Shown piece by piece: positions 1 through 6,974 of a stretch of DNA of 7,292 bases. Both the position numbers and the translations under genes were made by a program. Source of the stretch: Tannerella sp. (lineage in GTDB: Bacteria; Bacteroidota; Bacteroidia; Bacteroidales; Tannerellaceae); the NCBI GenBank assembly GCA_031259505.1, contig JAIRLL010000337.1:1-7292 (forward strand). Reading direction: 5' to 3'. A model generated the notes under the pieces. The model was not told the DNA's origin. It did not search any database and was given only the letters and a program-made list of their open reading frames with translations. The stretch's first letter is position 1; each line of letters opens with the position of its first letter.

Positions 1-5
1 TCCGT

Positions 6-20
6 AAGTCCGAAGGACTT
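6..20. repeat. Small hairpin at the left edge
   Basis: AAGTCC and GGACTT flank GAA, a 6-bp stem with a 3-nt loop (UUC in a lysA-direction transcript). It lies 82 nt after the lysA stop. No U-tract follows within the window, so it is not called a terminator. The first 16 nt (TCCGTAAG, TCCGAAGG) also look like two diverged 8-nt units. Confidence 0.4.
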
Positions 21-72
21 CAATGTAAATACCCCCTTGCAGCATTGACAAAGTAGAGGAGAGGTTAGCGCT

Positions 73-99
73 ATCCCCAAAGTCCCCGTTGTCCCCGAA
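73..99. repeat. Three 9-nt tandem units downstream of lysA
   Basis: ATCCCCAAA, GTCCCCGTT and GTCCCCGAA follow each other without gaps, ending 2 nt before the lysA stop codon. They look like the remnant of a short minisatellite. The rest of 1-101 has no recognisable gene; a 15-codon minus-strand frame from an ATG at 45 runs off the window edge. Confidence 0.6.
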
Positions 100-101
100 G
101 C

Positions 102-1250
102 CTAAAAAAAACAAGCTCCTGGCAGCGGCCGGCAGTTATATTGCGAAGCCATGACTTCGCCGTAAGCGCCGGCCGAGCGCAGCGCTATGAGGTCGCCGCG
201 CCTTACTTCGCTGAGTTCGACGTCCTGCCCGAACACGTCAGACGATTCGCAGATCGGGCCTACCACGTCGTAGACGTCCGTCGGCCCGTCGCCCGTGATG
301 TTTTCTATCCGGTGATATGCGCCGTACATGGCGGGTCGTATCAGGTCGGTGAAGCCGGCGTCGAGGACGGCGAATTTCTTCACTTCGCCTTCCTTCATGT
401 AAAGCGCTCTGGAGATCAGCGTGCCGCACTGCGCTACGACGGCGCGCCCCAGTTCGAAATGAATCTGCTGTCCGGGGCGTTGCCTGACAAGCTGGTTGAA
501 GGTGGCGAAGAAGTTTTTGAAATCGGGTATCGGATGCCTGTCCGGCTGATGGTAGTCTATTCCCAGTCCGCCGCCGAAATTCAGGCTTTCGACGGTCAGC
601 CCGCGCGCTTCGATTTCGTCCTGCAGGGTGTTGGCAAGGATACACAGATCACCGAATATGAACAGGTCGGTGATTTGCGAGCCGATATGAAAGTGTATGC
701 CGGCGAAGCGTATGTTGCGCATGGAGGGCAGTTCGTCGAAGACGCCGGGAAGCAGCCCCGTGTTGATGCCGAATTTGTTTTCGCGCCGTCCGGTTGTGAT
801 TTTTTCGTGCGTATGGGCGTCCAGGTCGGGGTTGATGCGGATGGCGATGCGCGCCGTCTTTCCACGGGCGGCAGCCAGGCTGTTGATCACGCGCAGTTCG
901 ACGAGCGATTCGACGTTGAAGCAGGCGATGTCGTGTTCGAGTCCGAGGCTGATTTCCCAGTCGGCTTTTCCTACTCCCGCGAAGACAATCGTCGAGGGGG
1001 GAAAGCCGGCGTCGAGGGCGGCCTGTATTTCGCCGCCGCTGACGCAGTCTGCCCCGAAACCCCGGCCGGCAATCTCGGCGAGGATGCGGGGGTTGGCATT
1101 GGCCTTGACGGCGTAGTGCTCGCGGTAGCCGTAGCGGTCGAGTTCGGTCTGCAGGGCGTCGAGCGTGCGGTGCAGCAGGGCGATGTCGTAATAATAGCAG
1201 GGCGTGTGCTGCTCTTTGAGTTTTTCGAGGGGAAAATTTTCTTTCAGCAT
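102..1250 (-). CDS. lysA: Diaminopimelate decarboxylase
   Basis: PLP-dependent enzyme of fold type III that decarboxylates meso-diaminopimelate to L-lysine, the last step of lysine synthesis, in the cytoplasm. The 382-residue product is of normal family length. It shows the PLP-lysine motif HYAVKANANP (K49), HFHIGSQ (187-192), the phosphate-binding loop GGGLG (226-230), FELGRAVVA (265-273, where many homologues read EPGR), and the catalytic-cysteine motif GPICESSD (C334). The tail ASQYNCRPLP is also typical, but the protein then ends abruptly in GACFF at a run of eight T (coding strand). One extra T would carry the frame on into the 9-nt repeats downstream. The ATG at 1250 lies 14 nt after the lysC stop, so the two genes are probably co-transcribed and supply lysine and control diaminopimelate use. 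No Shine-Dalgarno sequence is visible. The identification is secure. Confidence 0.97.
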   Translation of the reverse strand: MLKENFPLEKLKEQHTPCYYYDIALLHRTLDALQTELDRYGYREHYAVKANANPRILAEIAGRGFGADCVSGGEIQAALDAGFPPSTIVFAGVGKADWEISLGLEHDIACFNVESLVELRVINSLAAARGKTARIAIRINPDLDAHTHEKITTGRRENKFGINTGLLPGVFDELPSMRNIRFAGIHFHIGSQITDLFIFGDLCILANTLQDEIEARGLTVESLNFGGGLGIDYHQPDRHPIPDFKNFFATFNQLVRQRPGQQIHFELGRAVVAQCGTLISRALYMKEGEVKKFAVLDAGFTDLIRPAMYGAYHRIENITGDGPTDVYDVVGPICESSDVFGQDVELSEVRRGDLIALRSAGAYGEVMASQYNCRPLPGACFF

Positions 1251-1264
1251 AGTTATTTTTTTTG

Positions 1265-2581
1265 TTAATCGTTGAATAAATGTTCGCTAAGGGCCTGCAG
1301 GGCTTTTTTCTTGTCGGCAGCCCTGATGAGCAGCGACACGTTGTAGTTGCTACCGCCATAGGAAATCATGCGTACGGGGATGTCTTTGAGGGCATAGATG
1401 ATTCGCGCCTCGAAGCCGATGTTGTCCCACTGCAGGTCGCCAACTACGCAGACGATCACCAGGTCGCTGTCGACCGTCACCGTGCCGTACTTTTTCAGTT
1501 CGTTGATGATTTCGTCGAGATACTTGCTGTTGTCTATCGAAACCGAGACGCCGACTTCGGAGGTTGTGACCATGTCGATGGGCGTCCTGTTGTTTTCGAA
1601 TATTTCGAACACCTTGCGCATGAAACCGGTGGCGAGCAACATGCGTCCGCTTTTTATTTTGATGGAGGTGATGCCGTCTTTGGCGGCGACGGCCTTGATT
1701 TTGCCTTTTTCCGTTTCGTTGGAAATGGTAGTGCCCGCCGCGTCGGGCTGCATGGTATTGAGCAGTCGCACGGGGATATTGGCCAGTTTGGCGGGAAGGA
1801 TGCAGGTGGGATGCAGTATCTTGGCGCCGAAGTAAGCCAGTTCGGCGGCTTCGTCGAAATGGAGTTGGCGCACGGGCGCGGTTTTTTCTACCACGCGCGG
1901 GTCGTTGTTGTGCATCCCGTCGATGTCGGTCCATATCTGTATTTCGTCGGCGCGTATGGCAGCGCCCACAAGCGAGGCGGTGTAGTCGCTTCCGCCGCGT
2001 TGCAGATTGTCGACTTCGCCATACGCATTGCGGCATATAAAGCCTTGCGTGATATACAGGTCAGCATCTCTGTTTTCTTCGAGCAGTCTGTCGAGGTTCG
2101 TTTTGATGTATGCGGTGTCCGGTTCGGCGTTTTTGTCCGTTCGCATGAAATCGAGGGCGGGGAGCAAAACCGATTTGACGCCCTGTTCGTGCAGAAAGAG
2201 ATGCATCAGGTGGGTAGAGAGCAGTTCGCCCTGCGCAAGGATTTCCTTTTCGTCGAACACGGTGAACAGGTCTTTAATGTACGAGCGTATGCAGTCGAAG
2301 CGCTGCCCGACAATCTCTTTCGCCTGCTGTGCGTATACGGCGCCGGTATACAGTTCGCTGACAGTTTCCAGATATGCATGCTCCATGCGGTTTGTCACTT
2401 CGGTTGCGCCGTCGTGATTTTTTCTGTAGAGATAGCCGGATATTTCTACCAGCGTATTGGTAGTGCCGGACATGGCCGAGAGTACCACGATTTTGGGCTT
2501 GCCGTCGCAAATCAGTTTTGCCACGTCTTTCATTCTTTGCGCCGACCCGACGGATGTTCCGCCAAATTTCAGGATTTTCAT
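1265..2581 (-). CDS. lysC: Monofunctional aspartate kinase, lysine-pathway type
   Basis: Phosphorylates L-aspartate to aspartyl-4-phosphate with ATP, the committed step towards diaminopimelate, lysine, threonine and methionine. The 438-residue protein opens with the kinase motif KFGGTSVG (5-12), followed by RGGSDYTA (195-202), WTDIDGM (217-223) and ELAYFGAKILHP (247-258). Two ACT domains follow (about 301-370 and 375-435), containing TPIDMVTTSEVGVSVSID and MISYGGSNYN. There is no homoserine dehydrogenase domain. The ACT pair and the adjacent lysA suggest allosteric inhibition by lysine, which is inferred. I chose the ATG at 2581 because the protein then starts MKILKFGGTS, as the family does. 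The frame can be extended to a TTG at 2593, but that only adds MTRH. The start is 16 nt after the ftsE-like stop. No leader peptide or riboswitch fits in the gap. Confidence 0.96.
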   Translation of the reverse strand: MKILKFGGTSVGSAQRMKDVAKLICDGKPKIVVLSAMSGTTNTLVEISGYLYRKNHDGATEVTNRMEHAYLETVSELYTGAVYAQQAKEIVGQRFDCIRSYIKDLFTVFDEKEILAQGELLSTHLMHLFLHEQGVKSVLLPALDFMRTDKNAEPDTAYIKTNLDRLLEENRDADLYITQGFICRNAYGEVDNLQRGGSDYTASLVGAAIRADEIQIWTDIDGMHNNDPRVVEKTAPVRQLHFDEAAELAYFGAKILHPTCILPAKLANIPVRLLNTMQPDAAGTTISNETEKGKIKAVAAKDGITSIKIKSGRMLLATGFMRKVFEIFENNRTPIDMVTTSEVGVSVSIDNSKYLDEIINELKKYGTVTVDSDLVIVCVVGDLQWDNIGFEARIIYALKDIPVRMISYGGSNYNVSLLIRAADKKKALQALSEHLFND

Positions 2582-2597
2582 GTGTCTTGTCAATATG

Positions 2598-3305
2598 TTA
2601 GTTTGCAGTTGAGTTTGATATTATCCGCTGTTCGTCCACGTCTTTAAGTATTCCCTGCTCGCATTTGATGATTCGCGCCGGAAAGCGTTCGACGATGGTG
2701 TAGTTGTGCGTAGACATGATGACAGCTTTGCCGTCTCTGCAGATGTTGTGCAGCAGTTGGACGATCTGTTCGCTCGTTTCGGGATCGAGGTTGCCCGTAG
2801 GCTCGTCGGCCAGAATCAGCTTCGGGTTGTTGAGCAGCGCGCGGGCGATGGCGACGCGCTGCTGTTCGCCGCCCGACAGTTCGTGAGGCATTTTATACCC
2901 CTTGTTGGGTATTCCGGCCTGAAGCAGCGCTTCGGCGATTCGCGTACGGATGTCGTCCTTTTTCTTCCATCCGGTTGCCCGCAGGACAAATTCGAGGTTT
3001 TTGTTGACCGTCCGGTCTGTCAGCAACTGGAAATCCTGAAAGACGATGCCCACCTTCCGCCTCAGATACGGTATTTCTCTCTTTTTGATTTTGCGCAGGT
3101 CGTATCCCATCACCGTTGCCTCGCCTTTGCGGACGGGTATTTCGCAGTACAGCGATTTGAGCAGGCTGCTTTTTCCCGATCCTACTCTCCCGATCACGTA
3201 GACAAACTCGCCGTTGTGCAGGGTGAGAGATGCGTCGTGCAGGATGATGTTTTCGTCCAGGCAAAGCTCTACGCTGTTCATTTGAAGCAATATGTCATCT
3301 TTCAT
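2598..3305 (-). CDS. ftsE: FtsE-like ABC transporter ATPase
   Basis: ATP-binding subunit of the FtsE/LolD/MacB-type ABC family. FtsE pairs with the membrane protein FtsX and passes ATP-driven conformational change to peptidoglycan hydrolases during division. The 235-residue protein has Walker [10 protein letters not shown] (39-47), Q-loop GIVFQDFQ (Q90), signature LSGGEQQ (143-149), Walker B with D-loop [12 protein letters not shown] (163-174) and the switch histidine H200 in MSTHN. The N-terminus ([14 protein letters not shown]) fits the usual first strand, so the ATG at 3305 is preferred to Met9. No FtsX-like membrane protein is encoded in the window, so any partner is elsewhere. The gene is 10 nt after hisIE and 16 nt before lysC, hence in the operon. 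A LolD-type or other export role cannot be excluded by sequence reading; the FtsE name rests on overall resemblance. Confidence 0.85.
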   Translation of the reverse strand: MKDDILLQMNSVELCLDENIILHDASLTLHNGEFVYVIGRVGSGKSSLLKSLYCEIPVRKGEATVMGYDLRKIKKREIPYLRRKVGIVFQDFQLLTDRTVNKNLEFVLRATGWKKKDDIRTRIAEALLQAGIPNKGYKMPHELSGGEQQRVAIARALLNNPKLILADEPTGNLDPETSEQIVQLLHNICRDGKAVIMSTHNYTIVERFPARIIKCEQGILKDVDEQRIISNSTAN

Positions 3306-3315
3306 GCGCGCTGTG

Positions 3316-3942
3316 TTACTTGTGTCTCTTTTTCAGTTCACAAGCCAGGTCGTCGAGGCGGTAGCCTTTGCTTGTGAGCAGTACCATCAGGTGGTATATC
3401 AGGTCTGAAGCTTCGTAGATGAAGCGTTCGTCGGAGCCGTTAGTGGCTTCGATGACTGTTTCGACGGCTTCTTCGCCCACTTTTTGCGCCATCCGGTTCA
3501 CGCCGCTGTTGAAAAGTGCGGTAGTGTACGAGCCTTCGGGCATTTCGCGGTGGCGGCGTTCGATGACGTCCTGCAGACGGTTCAGGAAAGCGATTCCGTT
3601 GCTGTTTGTTTCGCCGAAGCAGGTGTCTGTTCCCGTGTGGCATACCGGGCCGTCGGGACGGACTTTTATCAGCAGCGTGTCGCGGTCGCAGTCGGCCAGT
3701 ATTTCAACTGCGTGCAGGAAGTTCCCGCTTGTCTCGCCTTTTGTCCATAGGCGCTGCTTTGTCCTGCTGAAAAACGTCACCTTGCCGGTTTCGACTGTTT
3801 TGCGCCAGGCTTCTTCGTTCATAAAGCCCAGCATCAGCACGCGGCCTGTTTGCGCGTCCTGAACGACGGCAGGTATCAGTCCGTTGAGTTTACTGAAGTT
3901 CAAATTTATTTCCATTTCCATTTCCGTTTTTTTTTCAGACAT
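3316..3942 (-). CDS. hisIE: Bifunctional phosphoribosyl-AMP cyclohydrolase / phosphoribosyl-ATP pyrophosphatase
   Basis: Carries out steps 2 and 3 of histidine synthesis: the HisE domain hydrolyses PR-ATP to PR-AMP and the HisI domain opens the ring to give ProFAR. HisI is N-terminal (about 12-115), with RVLMLGFMN, a W-T-K-G-E-T-S-G motif (66-73) and metal ligands in DCDRD (84-88), C101 and C108. HisE is C-terminal (about 118-205), with VGEEAVE (155-161) and EASDLIYH (177-184). Total length is 208 residues. The start is ambiguous: the ATG at 3942 directly abuts the hisF TGA, but the lysine- and EM-rich first residues are not typical, and Met8 (3921) or Met10 (3915) would give a more family-like N-terminus. 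The coding strand has a run of nine A just after the first ATG, followed by three GGAAAT units. Confidence 0.96.
   Translation of the reverse strand: MSEKKTEMEMEINLNFSKLNGLIPAVVQDAQTGRVLMLGFMNEEAWRKTVETGKVTFFSRTKQRLWTKGETSGNFLHAVEILADCDRDTLLIKVRPDGPVCHTGTDTCFGETNSNGIAFLNRLQDVIERRHREMPEGSYTTALFNSGVNRMAQKVGEEAVETVIEATNGSDERFIYEASDLIYHLMVLLTSKGYRLDDLACELKKRHK
3908..3925. repeat. Three tandem 6-nt units in the hisIE start region
   Basis: ATTTCC is repeated three times (GGAAAT on the coding strand), encoding Glu-Met-Glu-Met-Glu and creating two spare in-frame ATG codons at 3921 and 3915. It is followed at 3927-3935 by nine T (nine A on the coding strand). Confidence 0.8.
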
Positions 3943-4698
3943 TCAGATTCGTATATCAATTCCTTTCGATTTGAGTTCCCTCTTGAGCGCGGGTATTTCG
4001 ATTTCGCCGAAGTGGAAAACGCTGGCTGCCAGTGCGGCATCGGCTTTGCCAAACGTGAAGGCGTCGTAGAAGTGCGCGGTGCGTCCTGCGCCGCCGGAGG
4101 CGATGACCGGTATGTGCAGTCGTTCGGCCAGCCGGGCGAGCGCTTCGTTGGCATATCCTTCCTTTACGCCGTCGTGCGTCATGCTGGTGAAAAGGATTTC
4201 GCCTGCGCCGCGTTTTTCCGCTTCTTCCGCCCAGTCGAACAGTTGACGTCCGGCGGGGATGCGTCCGCCGTTCAGATAGCATATCCAGCCGGCGGCTTCC
4301 TCATTGGCGTCGATGGCCACCACGCAGACCTGACTGCCGAAATTGCGCGCAATCCCGTCAATCAGTTCGGGACGGCGAAGGGCGGCGGAATTGACGGAGA
4401 CCTTGTCCGCACCGGCATTCAGGAGCGTTTCGACGTCGGACAGTTCGCGGATGCCGCCGCCCACCGTAAAGGGAATGTTGATGCGCGCCGCCACTCTTTT
4501 CACCATTTCGGTAAAAGTCTTGCGCCCTTCGTGCGACGCGGTAATATCCAGGTATACGAGTTCGTCGGCTCCCATCCGGCTGTATTCGGCGCCGAGCGTC
4601 ACGGGGTCGCCCGCGTCGCGGAAGTTCACGAAGTTGATACCCTTGACGGTTGTTCCGTCCTTGATGTCCAGACAGGGAATTATTCTTTTTGCCAGCAT
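3943..4698 (-). CDS. hisF: Imidazole glycerol phosphate synthase, cyclase subunit
   Basis: TIM-barrel subunit that joins ammonia, delivered by HisH, to PRFAR and splits the product into imidazole glycerol phosphate and AICAR. AICAR feeds purine synthesis. The 251 residues match the family. The protein begins [15 protein letters not shown], with catalytic D11, has the second acid D130 in VVAIDAN, the phosphate-binding segments FTVGGGIRE (77-85) and ASGGAGR (200-206), and [12 protein letters not shown] (171-182) around D176. The start is 5 nt after the hisA stop and its stop touches the hisIE ATG, so translational coupling is likely. The interface partner hisH is two genes upstream. Nothing is unusual in the sequence. 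Confidence 0.98.
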   Translation of the reverse strand: MLAKRIIPCLDIKDGTTVKGINFVNFRDAGDPVTLGAEYSRMGADELVYLDITASHEGRKTFTEMVKRVAARINIPFTVGGGIRELSDVETLLNAGADKVSVNSAALRRPELIDGIARNFGSQVCVVAIDANEEAAGWICYLNGGRIPAGRQLFDWAEEAEKRGAGEILFTSMTHDGVKEGYANEALARLAERLHIPVIASGGAGRTAHFYDAFTFGKADAALAASVFHFGEIEIPALKRELKSKGIDIRI

Positions 4699-4703
4699 CG
4701 TTT

Positions 4704-5438
4704 TCAGTTTTTTGACGTATCGGTAAAGCGAAGCAGGTCGTTCAGCCGAATGCGTCCTTCATAAATTGCCTTTCCGAATATGACGGCGGGGATTCCGGCT
4801 TCGTCGAGTTTCACAATGTCGTCGATGCAGCCGACGCCTCCGCTCGCTGTCAGGAAGATTTCCGGCAGCGCATTCCGTATTTCGCCGTACAGTGCGGTTG
4901 CGGGGCCCTGAAGCATCCCGTCGCGACCGATGTCCGTGCAGATAACCTTCCTGACGCCCCTGCGGAAATACGCTTCGACGAACGGCACAAGCGCATTGTC
5001 CGTCGTGTTTTGCCAGCCGTCGACGGCGATTTTCCCGTCTCTGGCGTCGGCGCCAAGGATTATTTTTTCGCTTCCATAACGCTTCAGCCACGAGATGAAT
5101 TTTTCCGGTTCGCGTACGGCGACGCTTCCACCCGTCACCATTTGCGCGCCTGATTCGAAGGCGATTTCGACGTCGTTGTCGTGCTTCAGTCCGCCGCCGA
5201 AGTCAATCGTGAGCGACGTTTTCAGCGCCAGCTTTTCCAGTATGCGGTAATTGACAATCCGCCCTTCGCGCGCGCCGTCGAGGTCGACGACGTGCAGGCG
5301 GCCGATTCCGCAGTCTTCAAACGCCAGCGCCACTTCGAGGGGGTCTTCGTTGTAGATTTTCTTCGAACTGTAATCGCCTTGCGTCAGTCGTACGCATTTG
5401 CCGTCTATCAGGTCTATTGCCGGAACGAGTGCTATCAT
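4704..5438 (-). CDS. hisA: ProFAR isomerase, 1-(5-phosphoribosyl)-5-[(5-phosphoribosylamino)methylideneamino]imidazole-4-carboxamide isomerase
   Basis: TIM-barrel isomerase catalysing the Amadori rearrangement of ProFAR to PRFAR, the substrate of HisF/HisH. The 244-residue product starts [18 protein letters not shown], with the catalytic base D9. It has [11 protein letters not shown] (49-59), FGGGLK (80-85) in the first phosphate site, the second acid D131 in [17 protein letters not shown] (167-175), and ASGGVG (198-203) in the second phosphate site. The duplicated half-barrel pattern shared with HisF is visible. The ATG at 5438 is 6 nt after the hisH stop and the gene ends 5 nt before hisF, giving the common order hisH-hisA-hisF. 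No frame damage was seen. Confidence 0.98.
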   Translation of the reverse strand: MIALVPAIDLIDGKCVRLTQGDYSSKKIYNEDPLEVALAFEDCGIGRLHVVDLDGAREGRIVNYRILEKLALKTSLTIDFGGGLKHDNDVEIAFESGAQMVTGGSVAVREPEKFISWLKRYGSEKIILGADARDGKIAVDGWQNTTDNALVPFVEAYFRRGVRKVICTDIGRDGMLQGPATALYGEIRNALPEIFLTASGGVGCIDDIVKLDEAGIPAVIFGKAIYEGRIRLNDLLRFTDTSKN

Positions 5439-5444
5439 CGTGTG

Positions 5445-6035
5445 CTATAAGTTTAGGAAGTTCAATAAAATGCGTTCGCCCGTCGCGCCGCTTTTTTCGG
5501 GATGGAACTGCACGGCGTAGAAGTTCGCCTTGTGCATGGCGGAGGCAAACGGGTGGATGTAGTTCGTCGTGGCGACGGTATCGCCTGTCACCGGGACGTG
5601 GTAGCTGTGTACGAAATATGCGTACTGCCTGTCTGTCGAGGCGTCGAACAGCCGGCTTTTCACGTCCGTGAGCGTATTCCATCCCATGTGCGGAATCTTG
5701 TCTTCGTGCCTGCGGGGAATGAAACGTTTCACTTCGGCGTCGAAAATGCCGAGGCAGTCTGTCCGGCCTTCTTCCGAACGCCGGCAAAGCAACTGCATGC
5801 CGATGCAAATTCCCAGGACTGGCTGTTTCAGGTCTTTGATGACCATGTCCAAATGGCGTTCGCGCAAATATTGCATGGTCGTACTCGCCTCGCCCTGTCC
5901 GGGAAAAATCACTCTGTCCGCCTTTTGTATCAATTCGGGATTATCCGTGATAACAGGCGTGATGTTAAGCCGTTTCAGCGCATAATCCACCGAGCGGATA
6001 TTGCCGGCATTGTATTTGATGATTGCCACGTTCAT
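5445..6035 (-). CDS. hisH: Imidazole glycerol phosphate synthase, glutamine amidotransferase subunit
   Basis: Class I glutaminase that releases ammonia from glutamine and channels it to HisF. The ATG at 6035 gives 196 residues beginning MNVAIIKYNAGNIRSV, the usual family start. The frame extends to a TTG at 6047, which adds only MKTA and is not preferred. The catalytic nucleophile is C77 in GICIGMQ (75-81, often GICLGMQ), and the His/Glu pair is H178 and E180 in FHPEKSG. The oxyanion-strand region reads FPGQGEA (44-50), where many HisH proteins have PGVG. It is the first gene after a good Bacteroidota promoter 26 nt upstream, so it probably leads the his-ftsE-lysC-lysA transcript. Confidence 0.97.
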   Translation of the reverse strand: MNVAIIKYNAGNIRSVDYALKRLNITPVITDNPELIQKADRVIFPGQGEASTTMQYLRERHLDMVIKDLKQPVLGICIGMQLLCRRSEEGRTDCLGIFDAEVKRFIPRRHEDKIPHMGWNTLTDVKSRLFDASTDRQYAYFVHSYHVPVTGDTVATTNYIHPFASAMHKANFYAVQFHPEKSGATGERILLNFLNL

Positions 6036-6061
6036 CGCTGTTTTCAATTCGTTTTGGCGGG

Positions 6062-6092
6062 CAAAGGTAATTCAAAAAATCAAAAAATCAAT
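6062..6092 (-). promoter_or_regulatory. Promoter for the hisH-to-lysA operon
   Basis: On the minus strand, ATTG (6092-6089), a 19-nt spacer and TACCTTTG (6069-6062) match the Bacteroidota consensus TTTG-N19-TAnnTTTG. Transcription would begin near 6055, leaving a leader of about 20 nt before the hisH ATG at 6035, too short for an attenuator. The -33 element overlaps the last base of the trmD stop codon. No terminator is visible between trmD and this site, so readthrough from trmD is also possible. Confidence 0.7.
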
Positions 6093-6781
6093 CATTCGAT
6101 CATTGTTTCTTTCATCAAGTGCGGGCGCAATAGCCTTGTCCGTTCCTGCGCCTGCTGGAGTCGCCATTCCCGGATATGCTGTTCGTGTCCTGAAAGCAGG
6201 ATTTCGGGGACTTTCCATCCTTTGTAGTCGGCAGGGCGCGTGTAGACGGGCGGCGCCAGCAATCCGTCCTGAAAGGAGTCGGAGAGGGCGCTCTGTTCGT
6301 CGCCGATAGCTCCGGGAAGCAGCCGCACGACCGCGTCGGCAATCACGGCGGCGGCAAGTTCTCCGCCCGTCAGCACGTAGTCGCCGATGGAAATCTCGCG
6401 CGTAATCAGGTGTTCGCGGATACGGTAGTCGATGCCTTTGTAGTGTCCGCAGAGGATAATCAGGTTGTCGAGCATCGAGAGACGATTGGCGGCGGGCTGG
6501 TCGAACATCTCACCGTCCGGCGAGGTGTATATCACTTCGTCGTAGTCGCGTTCGGCCTTCAATGCCGCGACAGCACGGTCTACAGGTTCGATCTGCATCA
6601 CCATTCCCGCCTCTCCGCCAAAAGGATAGTCGTCTACACGACGCCATCTGTTCGTTGCGTAGTCGCGCAGGTTGTGAAGGTGTATGCCGACTAAACCCCT
6701 GTCCTGCGCCCGCCGGAGGATGGAGCAGTTCAGGCATCCTTCGATCATCTCGGGCAGAATAGTCAAAATATCAATCCGCAT
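6092..6781 (-). CDS. trmD: tRNA (guanine-N1-)-methyltransferase
   Basis: SPOUT-family enzyme that methylates G37, next to the anticodon, in tRNAs reading CNN and some other codons, using S-adenosylmethionine and preventing +1 frameshifting. The ATG at 6781 gives 229 residues beginning [12 protein letters not shown], as expected for the family. The frame runs on to a TTG at 6790 that adds MIF and is not preferred. Visible features are NLRDYATN (37-44), [13 protein letters not shown] (50-62), the trefoil-knot segments [10 protein letters not shown] (109-118) and [10 protein letters not shown] (132-141), LLPGAIG (154-160), the catalytic-site DSF (D168), and [12 protein letters not shown] (177-188). 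It has its own promoter. The 56-nt gap and new promoter before hisH suggest a unit separate from the his genes. Confidence 0.97.
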   Translation of the reverse strand: MRIDILTILPEMIEGCLNCSILRRAQDRGLVGIHLHNLRDYATNRWRRVDDYPFGGEAGMVMQIEPVDRAVAALKAERDYDEVIYTSPDGEMFDQPAANRLSMLDNLIILCGHYKGIDYRIREHLITREISIGDYVLTGGELAAAVIADAVVRLLPGAIGDEQSALSDSFQDGLLAPPVYTRPADYKGWKVPEILLSGHEQHIREWRLQQAQERTRLLRPHLMKETMIE

Positions 6782-6806
6782 GAATATCAAAATTATGTTT
6801 CGGGGG

Positions 6807-6837
6807 CAAAGGTAGGAATTATACTGTATCCGGCATA
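6807..6837 (-). promoter_or_regulatory. Promoter for trmD
   Basis: On the minus strand, TATG (6837-6834, three of four bases of the -33 consensus TTTG), a 19-nt spacer and TACCTTTG (6814-6807). The spacer length and -7 octamer are identical to those of the hisH promoter. The -7 element lies 25 nt before the trmD ATG at 6781. The predicted start is near 6800. Confidence 0.65.
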
Positions 6838-6846
6838 ATTTTGTGA

Positions 6847-6879
6847 AGGATGTAGGGGCAAGCCTTGCCCCTACATCCT
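6847..6879. repeat. Perfect palindrome with 16-bp arms
   Basis: Positions 6847-6862 and 6864-6879 are exact reverse complements around a single C at 6863; the core is GTAGGGGCAAG and its complement. It sits 9 nt upstream of the trmD -33 element and 64 nt before the rightward -7 element, so neither promoter would transcribe it. No T-run follows on either strand, which argues against a terminator. It could be a dispersed REP-like palindrome or an operator between divergent promoters. Confidence 0.75.
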
Positions 6880-6905
6880 ACCCCCCGCAAAGACGGGTCC
6901 ATCAA

Positions 6906-6919
6906 AAAAAATATTTTTT
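6906..6919. repeat. AT-rich palindrome upstream of the rightward promoter
   Basis: Six A, TA and six T form a perfect 14-bp palindrome, preceded by two more A (6904-6905). It lies 24 nt before the rightward TACCTTTG. Such A/T tracts are common upstream of promoters in this phylum and may act as curved or UP-like DNA. The role is inferred only from position. Confidence 0.35.
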
Positions 6920-6943
6920 ACCCAATATATTATTTCTTTTGCA

Positions 6944-6951
6944 TACCTTTG
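6944..6951 (+). promoter_or_regulatory. Candidate rightward -7 promoter element
   Basis: TACCTTTG on the plus strand, followed by C, is the same octamer as in the trmD and hisH promoters. It lies 23 nt before an ATG at 6975, close to the 25 and 26 nt seen at trmD and hisH. The -33 region with a 19-nt spacer reads CCCA rather than TTTG, so the upstream half is not recognisable, although an AT-rich palindrome lies just beyond it. Transcription would start near 6958. Confidence 0.45.
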
Positions 6952-6974
6952 CCTCCGATCAGATTCAACGTGTA

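Noticed and set aside
6..20. Hairpin after lysA as an intrinsic terminator
   Set aside because: The stem is only 6 bp and no U-run follows it in the lysA direction, though the window ends 5 nt later.
1..45. Minus-strand ATG at 45 opening a frame (MLQGGIYIEVLRTYG) that leaves the window
   Set aside because: Only 15 codons are visible, no promoter or family signal is seen, and it overlaps repeat-like sequence.
141..1268. A 375-codon plus-strand ORF antisense to lysA
   Set aside because: It is the complement of a clearly conserved gene; GC-rich codon use removes stops from the opposite strand and the product has no recognisable domain.
1280..2647. A 455-codon plus-strand ORF antisense to lysC
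   Set aside because: Same cause: lysC is fully conserved on the minus strand, and the antisense product shows no known motif.
3901..3908. TAAATTTG on the minus strand, a match to TAnnTTTG
   Set aside because: It lies in hisIE coding sequence with no TTTG at the right distance upstream, and is expected by chance in A/T-rich codons.
3850..4764. A 304-codon plus-strand ORF across hisIE, hisF and the end of hisA
   Set aside because: It runs across three intact conserved genes in antisense, with no start-site support or recognisable domain.
6788..6795. TAATTTTG on the minus strand just before trmD
   Set aside because: It would start transcription at about the start codon and lacks a -33 element; the element at 6807-6814 fits much better.
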